Source: Flavobacteriaceae bacterium
GTDB taxonomy: Bacteria; Bacteroidota; Bacteroidia; Flavobacteriales; Flavobacteriaceae
Direction: 5' to 3'
Assembly: GCA_024743095.1 (NCBI GenBank)
Contig: JANSXF010000012.1
Span: forward strand, 1 to 64,000
Length of the DNA: 64,000 bases
In this document: positions 33,793 to 43,957 of the stretch, in pieces
Layout: every line of letters starts with the position of its first letter
How positions within the stretch are numbered: the stretch's first letter is position 1
Made by a program: the position numbers and the translations under genes
Notes under the pieces: generated by a model
Told to the model about the DNA's origin: nothing
Databases searched by the model: none
What the model saw: only the letters and a program-made list of their open reading frames with translations

Positions 33793-34614
33793 ATGGAATC
33801 AAACATTTTGGTAATCGGAGGAACAGGTAAAACCGGTCGCCGGGTAGTGGAGCAATTGACTAAAAAAGGAATTAATCCAAGAATTGGCTCAAGAAATGCA
33901 TCGCCAAGCTTTGACTGGGATAATAAAGATACCTGGGTAAATGCTTTGGAGGGAATTGAAAAGATGTATGTCACCTACTATCCTGATTTGGCTGTGCCAG
34001 GAGCCAAAGAGACCATAGAGAGTTTAACGTACTTAGCTAAAGAATTAGGCGTTAAAAAACTGGTTTTGCTTTCTGGAAAAGGTGAGATTGAAGCGGAAGC
34101 ATGTGAAAAAATTGTGATGGAATCTGGTATAGGTTATACCATAGTTAGGGCTTCTTGGTTTAACCAAAACTGGAGTGAAAGTTTCTTTTTGGAACCAATT
34201 CTAACCGGTGAAGTTGCATTACCAATGTCTGATGTCTTAATTCCATTTGTAGATGCTGACGATATTGCCGAGGTTGCTGCAACTGTTTTATTGGATGACG
34301 ATTATAATGGTAAGATTATTGAGGTCACTGGTCCAGAATTGATCACATTTAAGGATATTGTCAGTATTATTTCAAAGACAAGTAATCGAAACTTAAACTT
34401 CCATGAAATAACTTTGGATCAGTATGTTGCTGGTATGAGGCAAATGAAGATTCCAAATGATGTCGTGTGGTTAATGGAGTACTTATTTAGCCATGTTCTA
34501 ACCAATCCAAAAAATCAACAGGTAGTTAATGATATTGAAAGAGTTTTAGGCAGAAAAGCAAAACCATTTTTAGCATATGCAAAGGAAACTGCCAAGACTG
34601 GAATTTGGAATTGA
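33793..34614 (+). CDS. NmrA-like NAD(P)-binding oxidoreductase
   Basis: A 273-residue Rossmann-fold protein starting MESNILVIGGTGKTGRRVVEQL, with the G-x-x-G-x-x-G dinucleotide motif at residues 9-15. Later segments LVLLSGKG, YTIVRASWFNQNW and the C-terminal helix match NmrA/HSCARG-like atypical short-chain reductases, which may sense redox state rather than catalyse. The preceding AraC gene, same strand, is the probable regulator; such pairs are common and often respond to electrophiles or antibiotics. Confidence 0.85.
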   Translation: MESNILVIGGTGKTGRRVVEQLTKKGINPRIGSRNASPSFDWDNKDTWVNALEGIEKMYVTYYPDLAVPGAKETIESLTYLAKELGVKKLVLLSGKGEIEAEACEKIVMESGIGYTIVRASWFNQNWSESFFLEPILTGEVALPMSDVLIPFVDADDIAEVAATVLLDDDYNGKIIEVTGPELITFKDIVSIISKTSNRNLNFHEITLDQYVAGMRQMKIPNDVVWLMEYLFSHVLTNPKNQQVVNDIERVLGRKAKPFLAYAKETAKTGIWN

Positions 34615-34773
34615 ATTCCCAGAGATCAATGTAAGAAAATATTTGGTTGACCGACCCAACCCTAAATTAGTTTGGAACAAAATTCAATAATCAACCCATT
34701 GCGTTTGATCAAATACATCGATGGTATTCCAATTTGGGTGAATATAGATTTGACCAAACAAAAAAGCGAATAA

Positions 34774-35709
34774 ATGAACAAATTTTTTAGAATATTTAAA
34801 AAGGTAATTTTATATACATTTTCTATTCTTTTACTGCTTTCAATTGGGGGTTACATATACCTCTATGTGCTTCCAAAAGGACCTGAAGTCACAGCAACCC
34901 ATAAAATCAATGTGGGAATAGACTCTTTTGTAATCCATGCTTATAAAGATAGTGAGAGAAAATCAATCAAGGTATGGACTTACAAACCTGAAAGTTGGAA
35001 AGACAAAGACAAGATAGTTTTCGTTATGCACGGTGGCGGACGAAATGCAGATGACTATCTAAACGCTTGGGTTGAATTGGCCAATAAGAACAACCTACTG
35101 ATAATAGCACCTGAATTCGAGAATAAGTTTTCAAAATATACAACGAACGACTACCAAGAGGGGAATTTATTCACCTTTTTTGGAACTAAAAACCCAAAAG
35201 CTGAATGGGCATATACAGTCGTTGAAAATATATTTGACCACATTAAATCGGTTAATAATATTACAAACGAGCAGTACGATATTTTTGGTCATTCGGCTGG
35301 AGCACAATTTGTACATAGAATGGTAATGTTGATGCCCGAATCGAGAATTGGAACAGCTATCGCCGCAAATTCTGGATTTTACAGTCTACCAAACGAGAAC
35401 CTCGAATTTCCGTATGGTATCAAGAATACAGATACAGATTTGCAAAAATCTTACAAAAAAAGATTGATTGTTCTTTTGGGAGAACTGGATAATGACCCAA
35501 GTTTAGGGACTTTTAGAACAACGGATTTGGCAATGGAACAAGGAACACATCGATTTGAGCGTGGAACAACTTTTTTTAATGTGAACAAGAAATTAACCAG
35601 TAAAAATAATTGGACATTTAATTGGGAAATGCACACTGTAAAAGAAGTAGGCCATGACTATAAAAAAATGTCTGAAAATGCAATTGGATGGATAAAAAAC
35701 CAACCCTAA
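34774..35709 (+). CDS. Alpha/beta hydrolase (PHB-depolymerase-like), membrane-anchored
   Basis: A 311-residue protein with an N-terminal membrane anchor (about residues 10-30). The hydrolase core includes the oxyanion segment VFVMHGGGRNADDYLNAW and the nucleophile elbow FGHSAGAQF (Ser at about residue 175), and a late His in VKEVGHDY. This matches LpqC/poly(3-hydroxybutyrate) depolymerase-like esterases, usually exported. The substrate is unknown. It stands alone, 159 bases after the NmrA gene. Confidence 0.82.
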   Translation: MNKFFRIFKKVILYTFSILLLLSIGGYIYLYVLPKGPEVTATHKINVGIDSFVIHAYKDSERKSIKVWTYKPESWKDKDKIVFVMHGGGRNADDYLNAWVELANKNNLLIIAPEFENKFSKYTTNDYQEGNLFTFFGTKNPKAEWAYTVVENIFDHIKSVNNITNEQYDIFGHSAGAQFVHRMVMLMPESRIGTAIAANSGFYSLPNENLEFPYGIKNTDTDLQKSYKKRLIVLLGELDNDPSLGTFRTTDLAMEQGTHRFERGTTFFNVNKKLTSKNNWTFNWEMHTVKEVGHDYKKMSENAIGWIKNQP

Positions 35710-35894
35710 CAAAAGTTTAGCAAATAAAAATTACGCAAGACTGTTAGAAGTCCCTCATCAGGTTGATTGAGATTTGAAGCCAAATTTGATGATATTTTTA
35801 TGATCATATTGAAGCGGAAGAAGAAAGCCGCTGACACCTATCCATCGTTTGAAGTGATTGGATTCTGGTACAGCGACTTCTGTAGCAATTTTAG

Positions 35895-36401
35895 TTAAAA
35901 GGAAGCTTTTTTAAAGCTTTTGAATTTCTCCAAGGTCTTCCAGTTCTTGTCTCCTTGTGCAATATGTTTGTCATGCCCTTCCTTTTCCCATGCGGTAACA
36001 AATTCTGCCTCCACATTTACGGTGAATAGATACAGCTTGTTATCCACTACCCGAAAACTTTTAGGGTTGGGGCGGTACTTATAGCCCAAGGAAACGGCGT
36101 AGGCACACCAGCCACCATATTGGGGAACATACTTTTTGGGATTGGATTGAAACTTTTTTTGTTGGTCTTGGTTAACGAAAAAGTAGGTCAACCCATCATA
36201 GGGAGCCTTATAGGCCTTCTTTCCCAATTGTGCCTGGCCATTTTCTATATAGGATACAGGGCTATAGCCTTCAAGAGCAATTGTGCTTTCATCTGTGTTA
36301 TAGCTATGGGATTGCGCTAAAAGCGATCCAATGCTGAATAGAAATAGTCCTATTGCAAGGGCTAACCACTTTTTTGGAATTGAATTCATCTTTGCTTTCA
36401 T
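35895..36401 (-). CDS. Secreted YHS-domain protein
   Basis: A 168-residue protein with a signal peptide (LALAIGLFLFSIGSLLAQS) and a YHS domain at about residues 45-105 (LEGYSPVSYIENGQAQLGKKAY, DGLTYFFVNQDQQKKFQSNPKKYVPQYGGWCAYAVS). The single Cys in GGWCAYA is typical of this exported family. YHS domains bind metals such as copper. It is an isolated gene with a Bacteroidetes-type upstream region. Confidence 0.85.
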   Translation of the reverse strand: MKAKMNSIPKKWLALAIGLFLFSIGSLLAQSHSYNTDESTIALEGYSPVSYIENGQAQLGKKAYKAPYDGLTYFFVNQDQQKKFQSNPKKYVPQYGGWCAYAVSLGYKYRPNPKSFRVVDNKLYLFTVNVEAEFVTAWEKEGHDKHIAQGDKNWKTLEKFKSFKKASF

Positions 36402-36630
36402 ATTGAATTGATTTTAAAAGTTATATGATGATGCAAAATTCCTTTAAAGTTAGAGGTCATAGATAGGATAGGTTTCCTTGGAACTTGGCAATATTTCCCG
36501 AATAGTTTCAGTGGTCAATTTTTAAATAAAATTTAGGAGAAAGTTGGGTACATCGTATGGTCTGGAATATTTATGCGACCAAGGTGTTGAATTGTAAAAA
36601 AACAAGAGAAGGATAAAATCAGACGTATTA

Positions 36631-37206
36631 ATGATGAGAAAAGGATTTTGGAATATTGAAAAAATTGTAGGACTAACTGCCTTAATAGTTAGTCTTTTGA
36701 CATTGATTGTTTTTGTTTACCAAACCAATCTGCTCAGAAAACAGCAGTATATGTCTGCTTACCCACATTTGAGCCTGATGAATGAAAAATCGGGTACAAT
36801 ACAATATTCCTTTAGCCTAGCCAATTACGGAGTTGGGCCAGCATTTATTGAATCAGTTAAGGTGTCTGCATCGAACGATATGTTATATGACGATATCATA
36901 CATTATGTTGAAAAAACAATAGGCAAACAAGATTCCATTAATTACGTCTATTCCAACCTTTGGGTTGGGCAATTGATACCTGCAAATGAGAAAATCAATT
37001 TGATTCAGCTTTTAGATGAGAACATGATTAAAGATTGGGGGCTTGTTACAACCGAAAAAACTACGAAAAGCACACTGGATAGGGCAAATAAACTGTATCA
37101 GATTTTAAATGATAACGAGATGGATATTGAGATCATCTATTCCTCTGTCTATGGCGAGAAATGGAGCATAGGAAACCACTCCAATGTTCCTAAAAAAATA
37201 GAGTAA
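36631..37206 (+). CDS. Hypothetical protein with N-terminal membrane helix
   Basis: A 191-residue protein with a single membrane helix (VGLTALIVSLLTLIVFVYQT, about residues 12-31), followed by a beta-rich extracytosolic part (HLSLMNEKSGTIQYSFSLANYGVGPAFIESV). The helix-plus-soluble-domain pattern resembles small Bacteroidetes membrane proteins of unknown role. An ATG three bases later is an alternative start. It is not clearly linked to its neighbours. Confidence 0.6.
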   Translation: MMRKGFWNIEKIVGLTALIVSLLTLIVFVYQTNLLRKQQYMSAYPHLSLMNEKSGTIQYSFSLANYGVGPAFIESVKVSASNDMLYDDIIHYVEKTIGKQDSINYVYSNLWVGQLIPANEKINLIQLLDENMIKDWGLVTTEKTTKSTLDRANKLYQILNDNEMDIEIIYSSVYGEKWSIGNHSNVPKKIE

Positions 37207-37292
37207 TAGTTCATGCTTTAAAATTAACAGCAAATTAAGTGAAACAAATAGTACTAAATGGTACTAACAAATCAATCAAATTGAAAAACGAT

Positions 37293-38031
37293 ATGAAAAA
37301 AACTTTCTACTTGCTACTAATGGTATTGGCAACATCGTTCCAAGTTATGGGGCAAAAATCAATCCTGACCCCAGAAAATAATCCTGCGGACAAAAGCCTT
37401 ATCCATGACGAAACCTATGAAATGGCTTGGTACATGCTCATGGATAGTTCAAAAATTGAAATTGGAAAAGTACGGACCGAAGTCCAAAAGAAGAAAAAGG
37501 GAATTTACATCATATCAACGGTGGAAATGCCAAATACTCCTACAACTTGGATAGACAGTACAATTGTTGGAAAAAAGAATCTTGAGCCGATTTATCATTC
37601 ATCTTTCAACCAGCAAAGGGATATGGTACTCAACTTTTCGGACTTGGTGACCGGATACTACAATGACAAACAATCGGGTAAAAAAACTGAAATTTCCGAA
37701 TCGGTGCCCCCCCCCTTTCTTTGACAGCAATTTTTATCCCCAATTCATACGATGGCTGCCCTTGAAAACTGGATACAATGGTTCAATAGCCATTTTTGAT
37801 TACAATCCTAAATCAGGGACAGGGGTGCTTACTGCAACTATTAAAAATACAGAACAGTCCACATTGGAACTCAAAGGAGCAATTAAGGAGGTGTGGAAAG
37901 TCACCATTACCGATGATATTTCCCAGAACACCGCAATCAGTACTTATTATATAGAAAGAGAATCCCGTAAAGTATTAAAACAAGAAATTAACCTGGGTGG
38001 TCGTAAAATGGTCATGGAACTGGTTGATTGA
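37293..38031 (+). pseudogene. Secreted DUF3108-like protein, frameshifted in a C9 run
   Basis: The first frame begins at the ATG at 37293 (signal peptide MKKTFYLLLMVLATSFQVMGQ) and ends at a stop just after a run of nine C (37707-37715). The same protein continues in another frame from about 37716 (FDSNFYPQFIRWLPLKTGYNG...) to 38031. Joined, it is about 245 residues and resembles DUF3108-type secreted proteins. One base gained or lost in the homopolymer explains the break. It could be a true mutation, a reversible phase switch or a sequencing error. The following beta-lactamase-like gene starts 44 bases later. Confidence 0.7.
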
Positions 38032-38075
38032 TAATTGTTGGCCAATACATTTCAAAACAAAAACTTACCAGAGCA

Positions 38076-39344
38076 ATGAAAAGAATATTAATAAACGTAG
38101 CCCTTATTTTGACCATTTCCATGGTATGGGTTCTAACCTGTTTTTTTGGCACCGTAAATGGATGGTGGCACGCACCTTTTACCAATGAAACGGATCCACA
38201 ATCTTTTGTTGAAGCCGTCGAACAGGAAATCCAAAAAGAGTATGTGGGTAACTTTGCCATGGCCATTATCAAAAATGGGGAAGTAAAAGAGGAAGTTTTT
38301 TATTCGGCCGGAAAACAGGTGGATAGAAATACCATTTTCCAAGTGGCATCCATGTCCAAATTTGTTTCAGCCACAGGTGTCATGAAATTACAGGAGTTGG
38401 GAAAAATTGATTTGGACACCCCTATAAGTCAATACTTGACAAGATGGCAATTGCCTCCAAGTGAATTTGATAATGAACAAGTAACGGTTAGGCGCTTGCT
38501 AAGTCATACTGCCGGACTTACGGACGGACTGGGTTATTCGGGATTCAAAACCCCAGATGCCGTACAGACCCTGGAAGCCTCTTTGACAAAAGCAGCAGAT
38601 GCTGATGAAGGAAAAAGTGGGGAAACAAAAGTTGGTATTGAACCAAATTCGAGTTGGGTATATTCTGGAGGAGGGTTTACACTCTTGCAATTATTGGTGG
38701 AGGAAAGAAGTGGACAGTCATTTGACGCCTTTATGAAAGAAAATGTATTTGCTCCGTTACAGATGAATCGGTCAACCTATGAATGGTCTGATTCACTTAC
38801 CGATGATCTTTGTGAGTTTTATAATGCGGATGGAACCAAGGCCCCTCACTTTTTTTATACTTCTTTGGCCGCAACATCACTGTATACCTCTTTAGCGGAT
38901 TTGGAGAAACTTTTTATGCTGTTCTTAAAGGATAAAAAAGATAATTCGAGTAGTCCACTCAGTCAAAGTTCATTGAGCTTGATGCAAGAATCCCATTGGG
39001 ATATGATGGGAGAGCCAATTTACGGTTTGGGCACATTTCTTTATGTGGACGTTGGAAACGATCAATATATAATTGGACATGATGGACAAAGTAATCCTCC
39101 CATTAACACGGCACTTCGTATTGACCCAGTATCTGGAGATGGAATAATTATCTTGGAAACTGGAAGCCCGGATTTGGCCACTAGGTTGGCAAGTGATTGG
39201 GTCTTCTTGAAAACTGGTAAAGTGGATACCCTTTTGTTTACCATGCTACAAGGAAAAATGTTGAATATGATGGGGATAGGCGTCTTGTTGATTACTGTTT
39301 TGGTAATTGCAATAGCATGGTGGCGAAAAAGGAAATCTAATTAA
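38076..39344 (+). CDS. Class C beta-lactamase-like serine hydrolase, membrane-anchored
   Basis: A 422-residue protein from the ATG at 38076. N- and C-terminal membrane helices (about residues 5-22 and 395-415) flank a penicillin-binding-type domain. The Ser-x-x-Lys motif is SMSK (near residue 93) and the second motif Tyr-Ser-Gly is in VYSGGGFTL (about 200). The third motif is weaker, in GHDGQSNPP. Such proteins act as beta-lactamases, esterases or peptidases on D-amino acid substrates in the periplasm; resistance cannot be concluded. It follows the frameshifted DUF3108-like gene closely. Confidence 0.85.
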   Translation: MKRILINVALILTISMVWVLTCFFGTVNGWWHAPFTNETDPQSFVEAVEQEIQKEYVGNFAMAIIKNGEVKEEVFYSAGKQVDRNTIFQVASMSKFVSATGVMKLQELGKIDLDTPISQYLTRWQLPPSEFDNEQVTVRRLLSHTAGLTDGLGYSGFKTPDAVQTLEASLTKAADADEGKSGETKVGIEPNSSWVYSGGGFTLLQLLVEERSGQSFDAFMKENVFAPLQMNRSTYEWSDSLTDDLCEFYNADGTKAPHFFYTSLAATSLYTSLADLEKLFMLFLKDKKDNSSSPLSQSSLSLMQESHWDMMGEPIYGLGTFLYVDVGNDQYIIGHDGQSNPPINTALRIDPVSGDGIIILETGSPDLATRLASDWVFLKTGKVDTLLFTMLQGKMLNMMGIGVLLITVLVIAIAWWRKRKSN

Positions 39345-39372
39345 GTAACTAAACAGAATAGCAATTGAAAAA

Positions 39373-39816
39373 ATGGAACTGACGATAGACAAAATAAATA
39401 AAATCGAATATTCAGAAGTAGTAAATGTCTGGGAAGCATCTGTTAGAGCAACCCATCATTTTTTAAAGGAAGAAGACATTGAATATTTTAAACCACTGAT
39501 CTTGAATACCTACTTGGATGCAGTTGAGTTGAGGTGTATCCGAAATAGTGAGAATAAAATAGTCGGATTCCTTGGTGTTGCGGACCAAAACTTGGAAATG
39601 CTTTTTATTGACCCTGAATACAGAGGGAAAAAGATTGGCAAAGCATTACTGGATTACGCTATCACAAAGCTAAATGTCATCAAGGTCGATGTAAACGAAC
39701 AGAATGAACAAGCTGTTGGATTTTACAAGCATTGCGGATTTGAAGTAATAGGTCGCTCTGAATTGGATGCTTCAGGGAAACCTTATCCAACTTTCCATAT
39801 GGAATTGAAAAAATGA
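39373..39816 (+). CDS. GNAT-family N-acetyltransferase
   Basis: A 147-residue protein with the acetyl-CoA-binding motif LFIDPEYRGKKIGKALLDYAI (about residues 80-100) and the C-terminal segment VNEQNEQAVGFYKHCGFEVIG typical of small GNAT enzymes. It transfers acetyl groups to small molecules or protein N-termini; the acceptor is unknown. It lies 28 bases after the beta-lactamase-like gene. Confidence 0.88.
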   Translation: MELTIDKINKIEYSEVVNVWEASVRATHHFLKEEDIEYFKPLILNTYLDAVELRCIRNSENKIVGFLGVADQNLEMLFIDPEYRGKKIGKALLDYAITKLNVIKVDVNEQNEQAVGFYKHCGFEVIGRSELDASGKPYPTFHMELKK

Positions 39817-40028
39817 GCAATGAACCGCTGTTAAAGCCAATATTGACAATAAACCATCAATTTAAAATATCGGTCAATGACAGCCCTAATACCTTTATGG
39901 AATTTAATCTTGATATGGACGGAAGAGTTCCCTAGTAGATGATTTACCATAAGTAAACAGATAGGGCCATGGTCAATAAATTAACTCCTAATTATTCAAA
40001 TATAAACCGCAACGACAATCAATTTAGA

Positions 40029-41426
40029 ATGAAAAGAACACTTTTACTATTGACCTATCTATTCGGGATGCAACTAGGTGCACAAGAAACAATCCCCAAA
40101 CTTATAGGAAAGGTCAAAATCTCAATTAAACAAGGAACCATTGAAGCCGATTTGACTTTACGCGACATTCCCCAGATCAAAGACTATTACATCAGATTAA
40201 ATTCGGGTTTGAACATATTGCATTTTAAAACTACCGAACCAAATGATTTCCTTCTGGGTTTTTCAGTGGCCCACAACGACACGCTCTCCTATGGGGAAAC
40301 AAAAGCATACTTTTTCCCTGATGATATGGGTAAAGGGAAGTTTTTGCCAAATGAGGTTCAAGTTAAATATGTAGGTAAATATCCTGTGGTTAAAGATACA
40401 CTCCACAATTACGCTAGGAAAGATTGGAGAGGTAACATCGCATTTAACCACAATTCCATTAGAGCCGATGGATTGCAATCATCTTGGTATCCTGTACTTT
40501 ATGATATAACCAATGACAAAACCTATGACAACCTCAAGTATGACGTGGAAATTGATTGTCAAGATTGCACAACCCTTTACATTAACGGCAACAAACCAGT
40601 AAATGCACAAAATCATAAGTTCAAAAGTGATATTGCCCGCGAATTGACACTCTTTTGCGGAAATTTTGACTTTTCGGCGGTTGGGGACACCTATATTTTG
40701 AACCCTAGTTTTACCAGCGAACAAATAAATGACTTCAGTAACCTGATCAATTCATATAAGGACTTTTATACCCAAAAACTGAATATACCATCTGACCAGG
40801 CGGTAACCTTTGTTGAAACTACGCCAACTTCAAAGAAAGATGGTTGGATGTTCGTCTCCTATCCTTCAATTTTCATTATTGGATGGGGGAAAATGGGATT
40901 GATCAGTCTTTTTGACCCTAAAATTCAAAATTGGTACAGGCCTTTTATAGCGCACGAACTTGGACATTATTACTTCGGTACATATAAAGTTCTCAACTCT
41001 GAACTTGGGGATATGATGACCGAGGGATTTGCAGAGTTTTTGTCATTGGAATTGTCCAAAAAAATGATGGGAGCTGAGGTTTATGACCAAAAGATATCGG
41101 ATAAAATAGAAGCACTCGAGGATTTTGACCCGATCCCAATGGGTAAAATTACAGGTGAATCCCAGTATGGTAACAGGGAATTATATGTTTATTATTATGC
41201 CCCAATTGTTTTTACCGCCATCAAAAAAGAAATCGGGGAAGAAAAAATGTGGGAATGGTTGAATGTAATCCTTACTACAGAGACAACTTTCACTAATTAC
41301 AACTTCTTGATTCAAACTTTACAAACAATTGTAAATGACCAAAAACGAACCCAGTTTATTGAAAAAAAATATCTAAAAAGTGACGATTCACTAAAAAATG
41401 CAATTGCCAAAATAACAATGAAATAA
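40029..41426 (+). CDS. Secreted M1-like zinc metallopeptidase
   Basis: A 465-residue protein from the ATG at 40029, which gives the signal peptide MKRTLLLLTYLFGMQLGAQ. The N-terminal half is a beta domain; the zinc motif is HELGHYYFG (about residue 318) with the second Glu in MMTEGFAEFLSLEL. This His-Glu-x-x-His...Glu layout fits the M1 gluzincin family. It is exported and may process envelope or nutrient peptides. Extra in-frame start codons upstream would lengthen it by 20 residues without adding a better signal sequence. Confidence 0.82.
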   Translation: MKRTLLLLTYLFGMQLGAQETIPKLIGKVKISIKQGTIEADLTLRDIPQIKDYYIRLNSGLNILHFKTTEPNDFLLGFSVAHNDTLSYGETKAYFFPDDMGKGKFLPNEVQVKYVGKYPVVKDTLHNYARKDWRGNIAFNHNSIRADGLQSSWYPVLYDITNDKTYDNLKYDVEIDCQDCTTLYINGNKPVNAQNHKFKSDIARELTLFCGNFDFSAVGDTYILNPSFTSEQINDFSNLINSYKDFYTQKLNIPSDQAVTFVETTPTSKKDGWMFVSYPSIFIIGWGKMGLISLFDPKIQNWYRPFIAHELGHYYFGTYKVLNSELGDMMTEGFAEFLSLELSKKMMGAEVYDQKISDKIEALEDFDPIPMGKITGESQYGNRELYVYYYAPIVFTAIKKEIGEEKMWEWLNVILTTETTFTNYNFLIQTLQTIVNDQKRTQFIEKKYLKSDDSLKNAIAKITMK

Positions 41427-41606
41427 AGTTTCTATGTAACCATCTTTTGGCTATTCCATAGGATTTCACAATACATTGATAAGAGTCATTTATAACCACA
41501 TATTTATAGATATTGTTTAAGGTAATAAAATTATGAACTGTCCCAACCTTCGATTATCTGGACTACCATGTTTATGAGGAAAGGTTAAACAAACTAAAAT
41601 GAAAAA

Positions 41607-42005
41607 ATGAACATAGAATACAGTGATAAAAAAAGACCTACAGTAGACCAAGTAATTGAACTTTATGACAACGCAGGTTTGCCAAGACCAACACATGACA
41701 GGAAGCGAATGCAGCAAATGTTTGAAAATTCCAACCTAATTGTAACAGCTTGGGACAACGAATTGCTGGTAGGTGTTTCCCGTTCTATTACTGATTGGGT
41801 TTGGGCTTGTTATCTGTCAGATCTTGCAGTTAGGGAGGAATATAAAAAAATGGGAATTGGAAGAAAACTGATAAGCTTGACAAAAGAAAAAGTTGGCGAC
41901 CAATCCATGGTACTGCTTCTTTCGGTTCCAACAGCTATGGAATACTACCCAAAGGTTGGATTTAAAAAACAAGAAAGCAGTTTTATAATAGACAGAGAGC
42001 AATGA
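41607..42005 (+). CDS. GNAT-family N-acetyltransferase
   Basis: A 132-residue GNAT enzyme with the conserved core LAVREEYKKMGIGRKLISLTKEKV (about residues 72-95, with the R/Q-x-x-G-x-G/A loop) and the late YYPKVGFKK segment. It is distinct from the GNAT at 39373. Its stop overlaps the next gene by four bases, so the two are co-translated. Confidence 0.86.
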   Translation: MNIEYSDKKRPTVDQVIELYDNAGLPRPTHDRKRMQQMFENSNLIVTAWDNELLVGVSRSITDWVWACYLSDLAVREEYKKMGIGRKLISLTKEKVGDQSMVLLLSVPTAMEYYPKVGFKKQESSFIIDREQ

Positions 42006-42577
42006 GAAATTCACCAATAGAAATTTTTGAGCAATGGTTTAAAGAAGAACTTGGTTTGACTGAAGTTCGGATTCCAACGGCAGTTTGTTTATCGACCCAT
42101 GGGACCGATGAATTTCCCAATGCCAGATTCGTGTCACTAAAGGAAATAATCAATGACGCCTTCATTATAACTGGTCCATTGAATTCTCTTAAGGGAATCG
42201 AGATAGCAAGGGACAACCATGTGGCTTTGACCTTTTGGTGGACCGAGACAGAAAGACAAATAAGGGTACAAGGAATAGCGAGGAAAATACCTGAAACACT
42301 AGCGGATAAATATTTCCATGAAAGGGATTTAAATTCTAAAATGGTTTCTTCGATTTGTAAACAGGGCAAAGAAACCAAGGAAGCAAAATTACTTGAACAA
42401 GAAATACAACATAGGGTTTCCAGAAAAGAAATGGTAGATAGACCCGAAGATTGGGGTGGGTATTCAATTGACCCCGTTCGAATGGAATTAATGGAATTCA
42501 AAGCAACAAGATTTCACAACAGAAAACTTTTTGAATTGGAAAATGGCAATTGGAAAATGAAACAAATACAACCATAA
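42002..42577 (+). CDS. PdxH-like pyridoxamine 5'-phosphate oxidase
   Basis: A 191-residue protein of the flavin split-barrel fold. The FMN-binding segment NARFVSLKEI, WWTETERQIRVQG and the C-terminal RPEDWGGYSIDPVRMELMEF with RFHNRKLFELENGNW match pyridoxamine phosphate oxidases. It starts within the end of the GNAT gene. Some family members are PdxH paralogues with other oxidase roles, so the vitamin B6 role is likely but not certain. Confidence 0.8.
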   Translation: MRNSPIEIFEQWFKEELGLTEVRIPTAVCLSTHGTDEFPNARFVSLKEIINDAFIITGPLNSLKGIEIARDNHVALTFWWTETERQIRVQGIARKIPETLADKYFHERDLNSKMVSSICKQGKETKEAKLLEQEIQHRVSRKEMVDRPEDWGGYSIDPVRMELMEFKATRFHNRKLFELENGNWKMKQIQP

Positions 42578-42780
42578 AATGACAAGTGAAACAATCAATT
42601 TGCTATATTAAATGCTTCACCAGTTACCTCTTGGCTCGGTAGAAATTTTACTCAAGACAAATTATAAGGGGGGATATATTGGTAACCGTTTTATTGAACT
42701 TTAAATGTAAAACGTGTCCACTGGTTTGTTAAAGTTGTCCAGTTCTTCACAGAATCGTACAAAATCAATGATACCGCCTT

Positions 42781-43491
42781 TCACTTTCTGGATTTCCTTG
42801 GAATAAAGATATTATCAATAGGGTGGTTCAGGTATTCCGTATGTTCACATTTCCATTTCAAAGAGGTCTTTTGGTTGGTGACCGCGGTTTGATAACCTGA
42901 GTTTTTCAAGGTACCGAAAACGGGCATCCGTTCATCAACGTTAAAGTCTCCTGCTATGACCAACGGATTTTTAATGGAATCCCTGATATATTCCGAAAGT
43001 GCCATTATCTCGCTTTCCGGGTCTTTATTATAGGGGCGGGAATGGAAATTGATCACAGTGAACGATTTTCCGTCCATATATAAATTCAGAAGAAAAGGTT
43101 CTCGATCTATAGTGGCATCCAAAGCGGAAATCAACCAACCTCTATTCTTGATTTTAATGCGATGGGTCTTCCAGATAATAGCATAGCGTTCGGACACATA
43201 TTTGGGGCTATTGGTAGGGTCGCTAATGACATAGTCCCATTTGGAACCCATCCTGTTCAGATTATCGGTTAGTCTGGCAACGGCTTGGGCACCTCCATAT
43301 CCGGCGACCACTTCTTGGATGGCGAGAATATCAGATTCCTTTACAATATCTGCAATTCGATGTAGCTCCTCATTGTTTTTAGTCTTACCAAAGTCCTTAA
43401 TGTTCCAGGAAATCAATTGAATATCATCAATTTGGGCAATGCAGGTAAAATGGAGTAAAAATAGGATAGTTAGTACTAGTCTATGTATCAT
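42781..43491 (-). CDS. Secreted endonuclease/exonuclease/phosphatase-family protein
   Basis: A 236-residue protein with a short signal peptide (MIHRLVLTILFLLHFTCIAQ). The DNase I-like fold is shown by LISWNIKDFGKTK (catalytic Asn), ILAIQEVVAG (Glu), INFHSRPYN and VIAGDFNVDERMP (Asp-x-Asn). It could be a nuclease or a phospholipase/phosphatase. It is exported and alone on this strand. Confidence 0.82.
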   Translation of the reverse strand: MIHRLVLTILFLLHFTCIAQIDDIQLISWNIKDFGKTKNNEELHRIADIVKESDILAIQEVVAGYGGAQAVARLTDNLNRMGSKWDYVISDPTNSPKYVSERYAIIWKTHRIKIKNRGWLISALDATIDREPFLLNLYMDGKSFTVINFHSRPYNKDPESEIMALSEYIRDSIKNPLVIAGDFNVDERMPVFGTLKNSGYQTAVTNQKTSLKWKCEHTEYLNHPIDNIFIPRKSRK

Positions 43492-43801
43492 GAGGTTGGT
43501 CGGTTTCTGACCTATAAAATTAAGAAAATAGCATCAGGGAGATTACAGAAAACCGTAAACAATAAAAACATTGATGTTTACGATGTCAGCTGTTGGTTTA
43601 GGGTCTTAAGTTCTGCTAGGAGTCGTGAGTTTAGCACATTTACACGATACCTCAATTTAGTGGATGAGCCGGATGGACGAAACGATCAAGAGCGAAAAAT
43701 TTGAGCCATCTAGTATTTGGTTTTAGTGGCTTGAAAATCAGATTTTTGTTTTAATCCAACGGTGCTCAATTTTATCCGGCGAGTGTGGTATACAATGTCC
43801 G

Positions 43802-43957
43802 GTGTTTCCAATCATCCAAGAGCGGAGGAACCAAATGAGGATTACCCACGAACAGTTGGCGGATATGGCCCAAGTAGGCATCAACACCCTCTGTAAGATT
43901 GAAAAGGGCGAGGCTAATCCTACCCTTTCCTCGTTAAGTAAAATCGCAGACGTTTAG
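43802..43957 (+). pseudogene. Truncated XRE-type (HipB-like) HTH gene
   Basis: The frame reads IIQERRNQMRITHEQLADMA, then VGINTLCKIEKGEANPTLSS and LSKIADV, then stops at a TAG. HipB-like regulators normally continue past IADVLG; here the TAG looks like a one-base deletion, and the sequence immediately becomes the end of the convergent gene. Only the DNA-binding half survives, probably after a rearrangement. GTG at 43802 or ATG at 43835 would be the start. Confidence 0.6.

Noticed and set aside
43483..43704. 73-residue plus-strand ORF next to the nuclease gene
   Set aside because: It starts inside the 5' end of the divergent nuclease gene, has no recognisable pattern and poor codon use.
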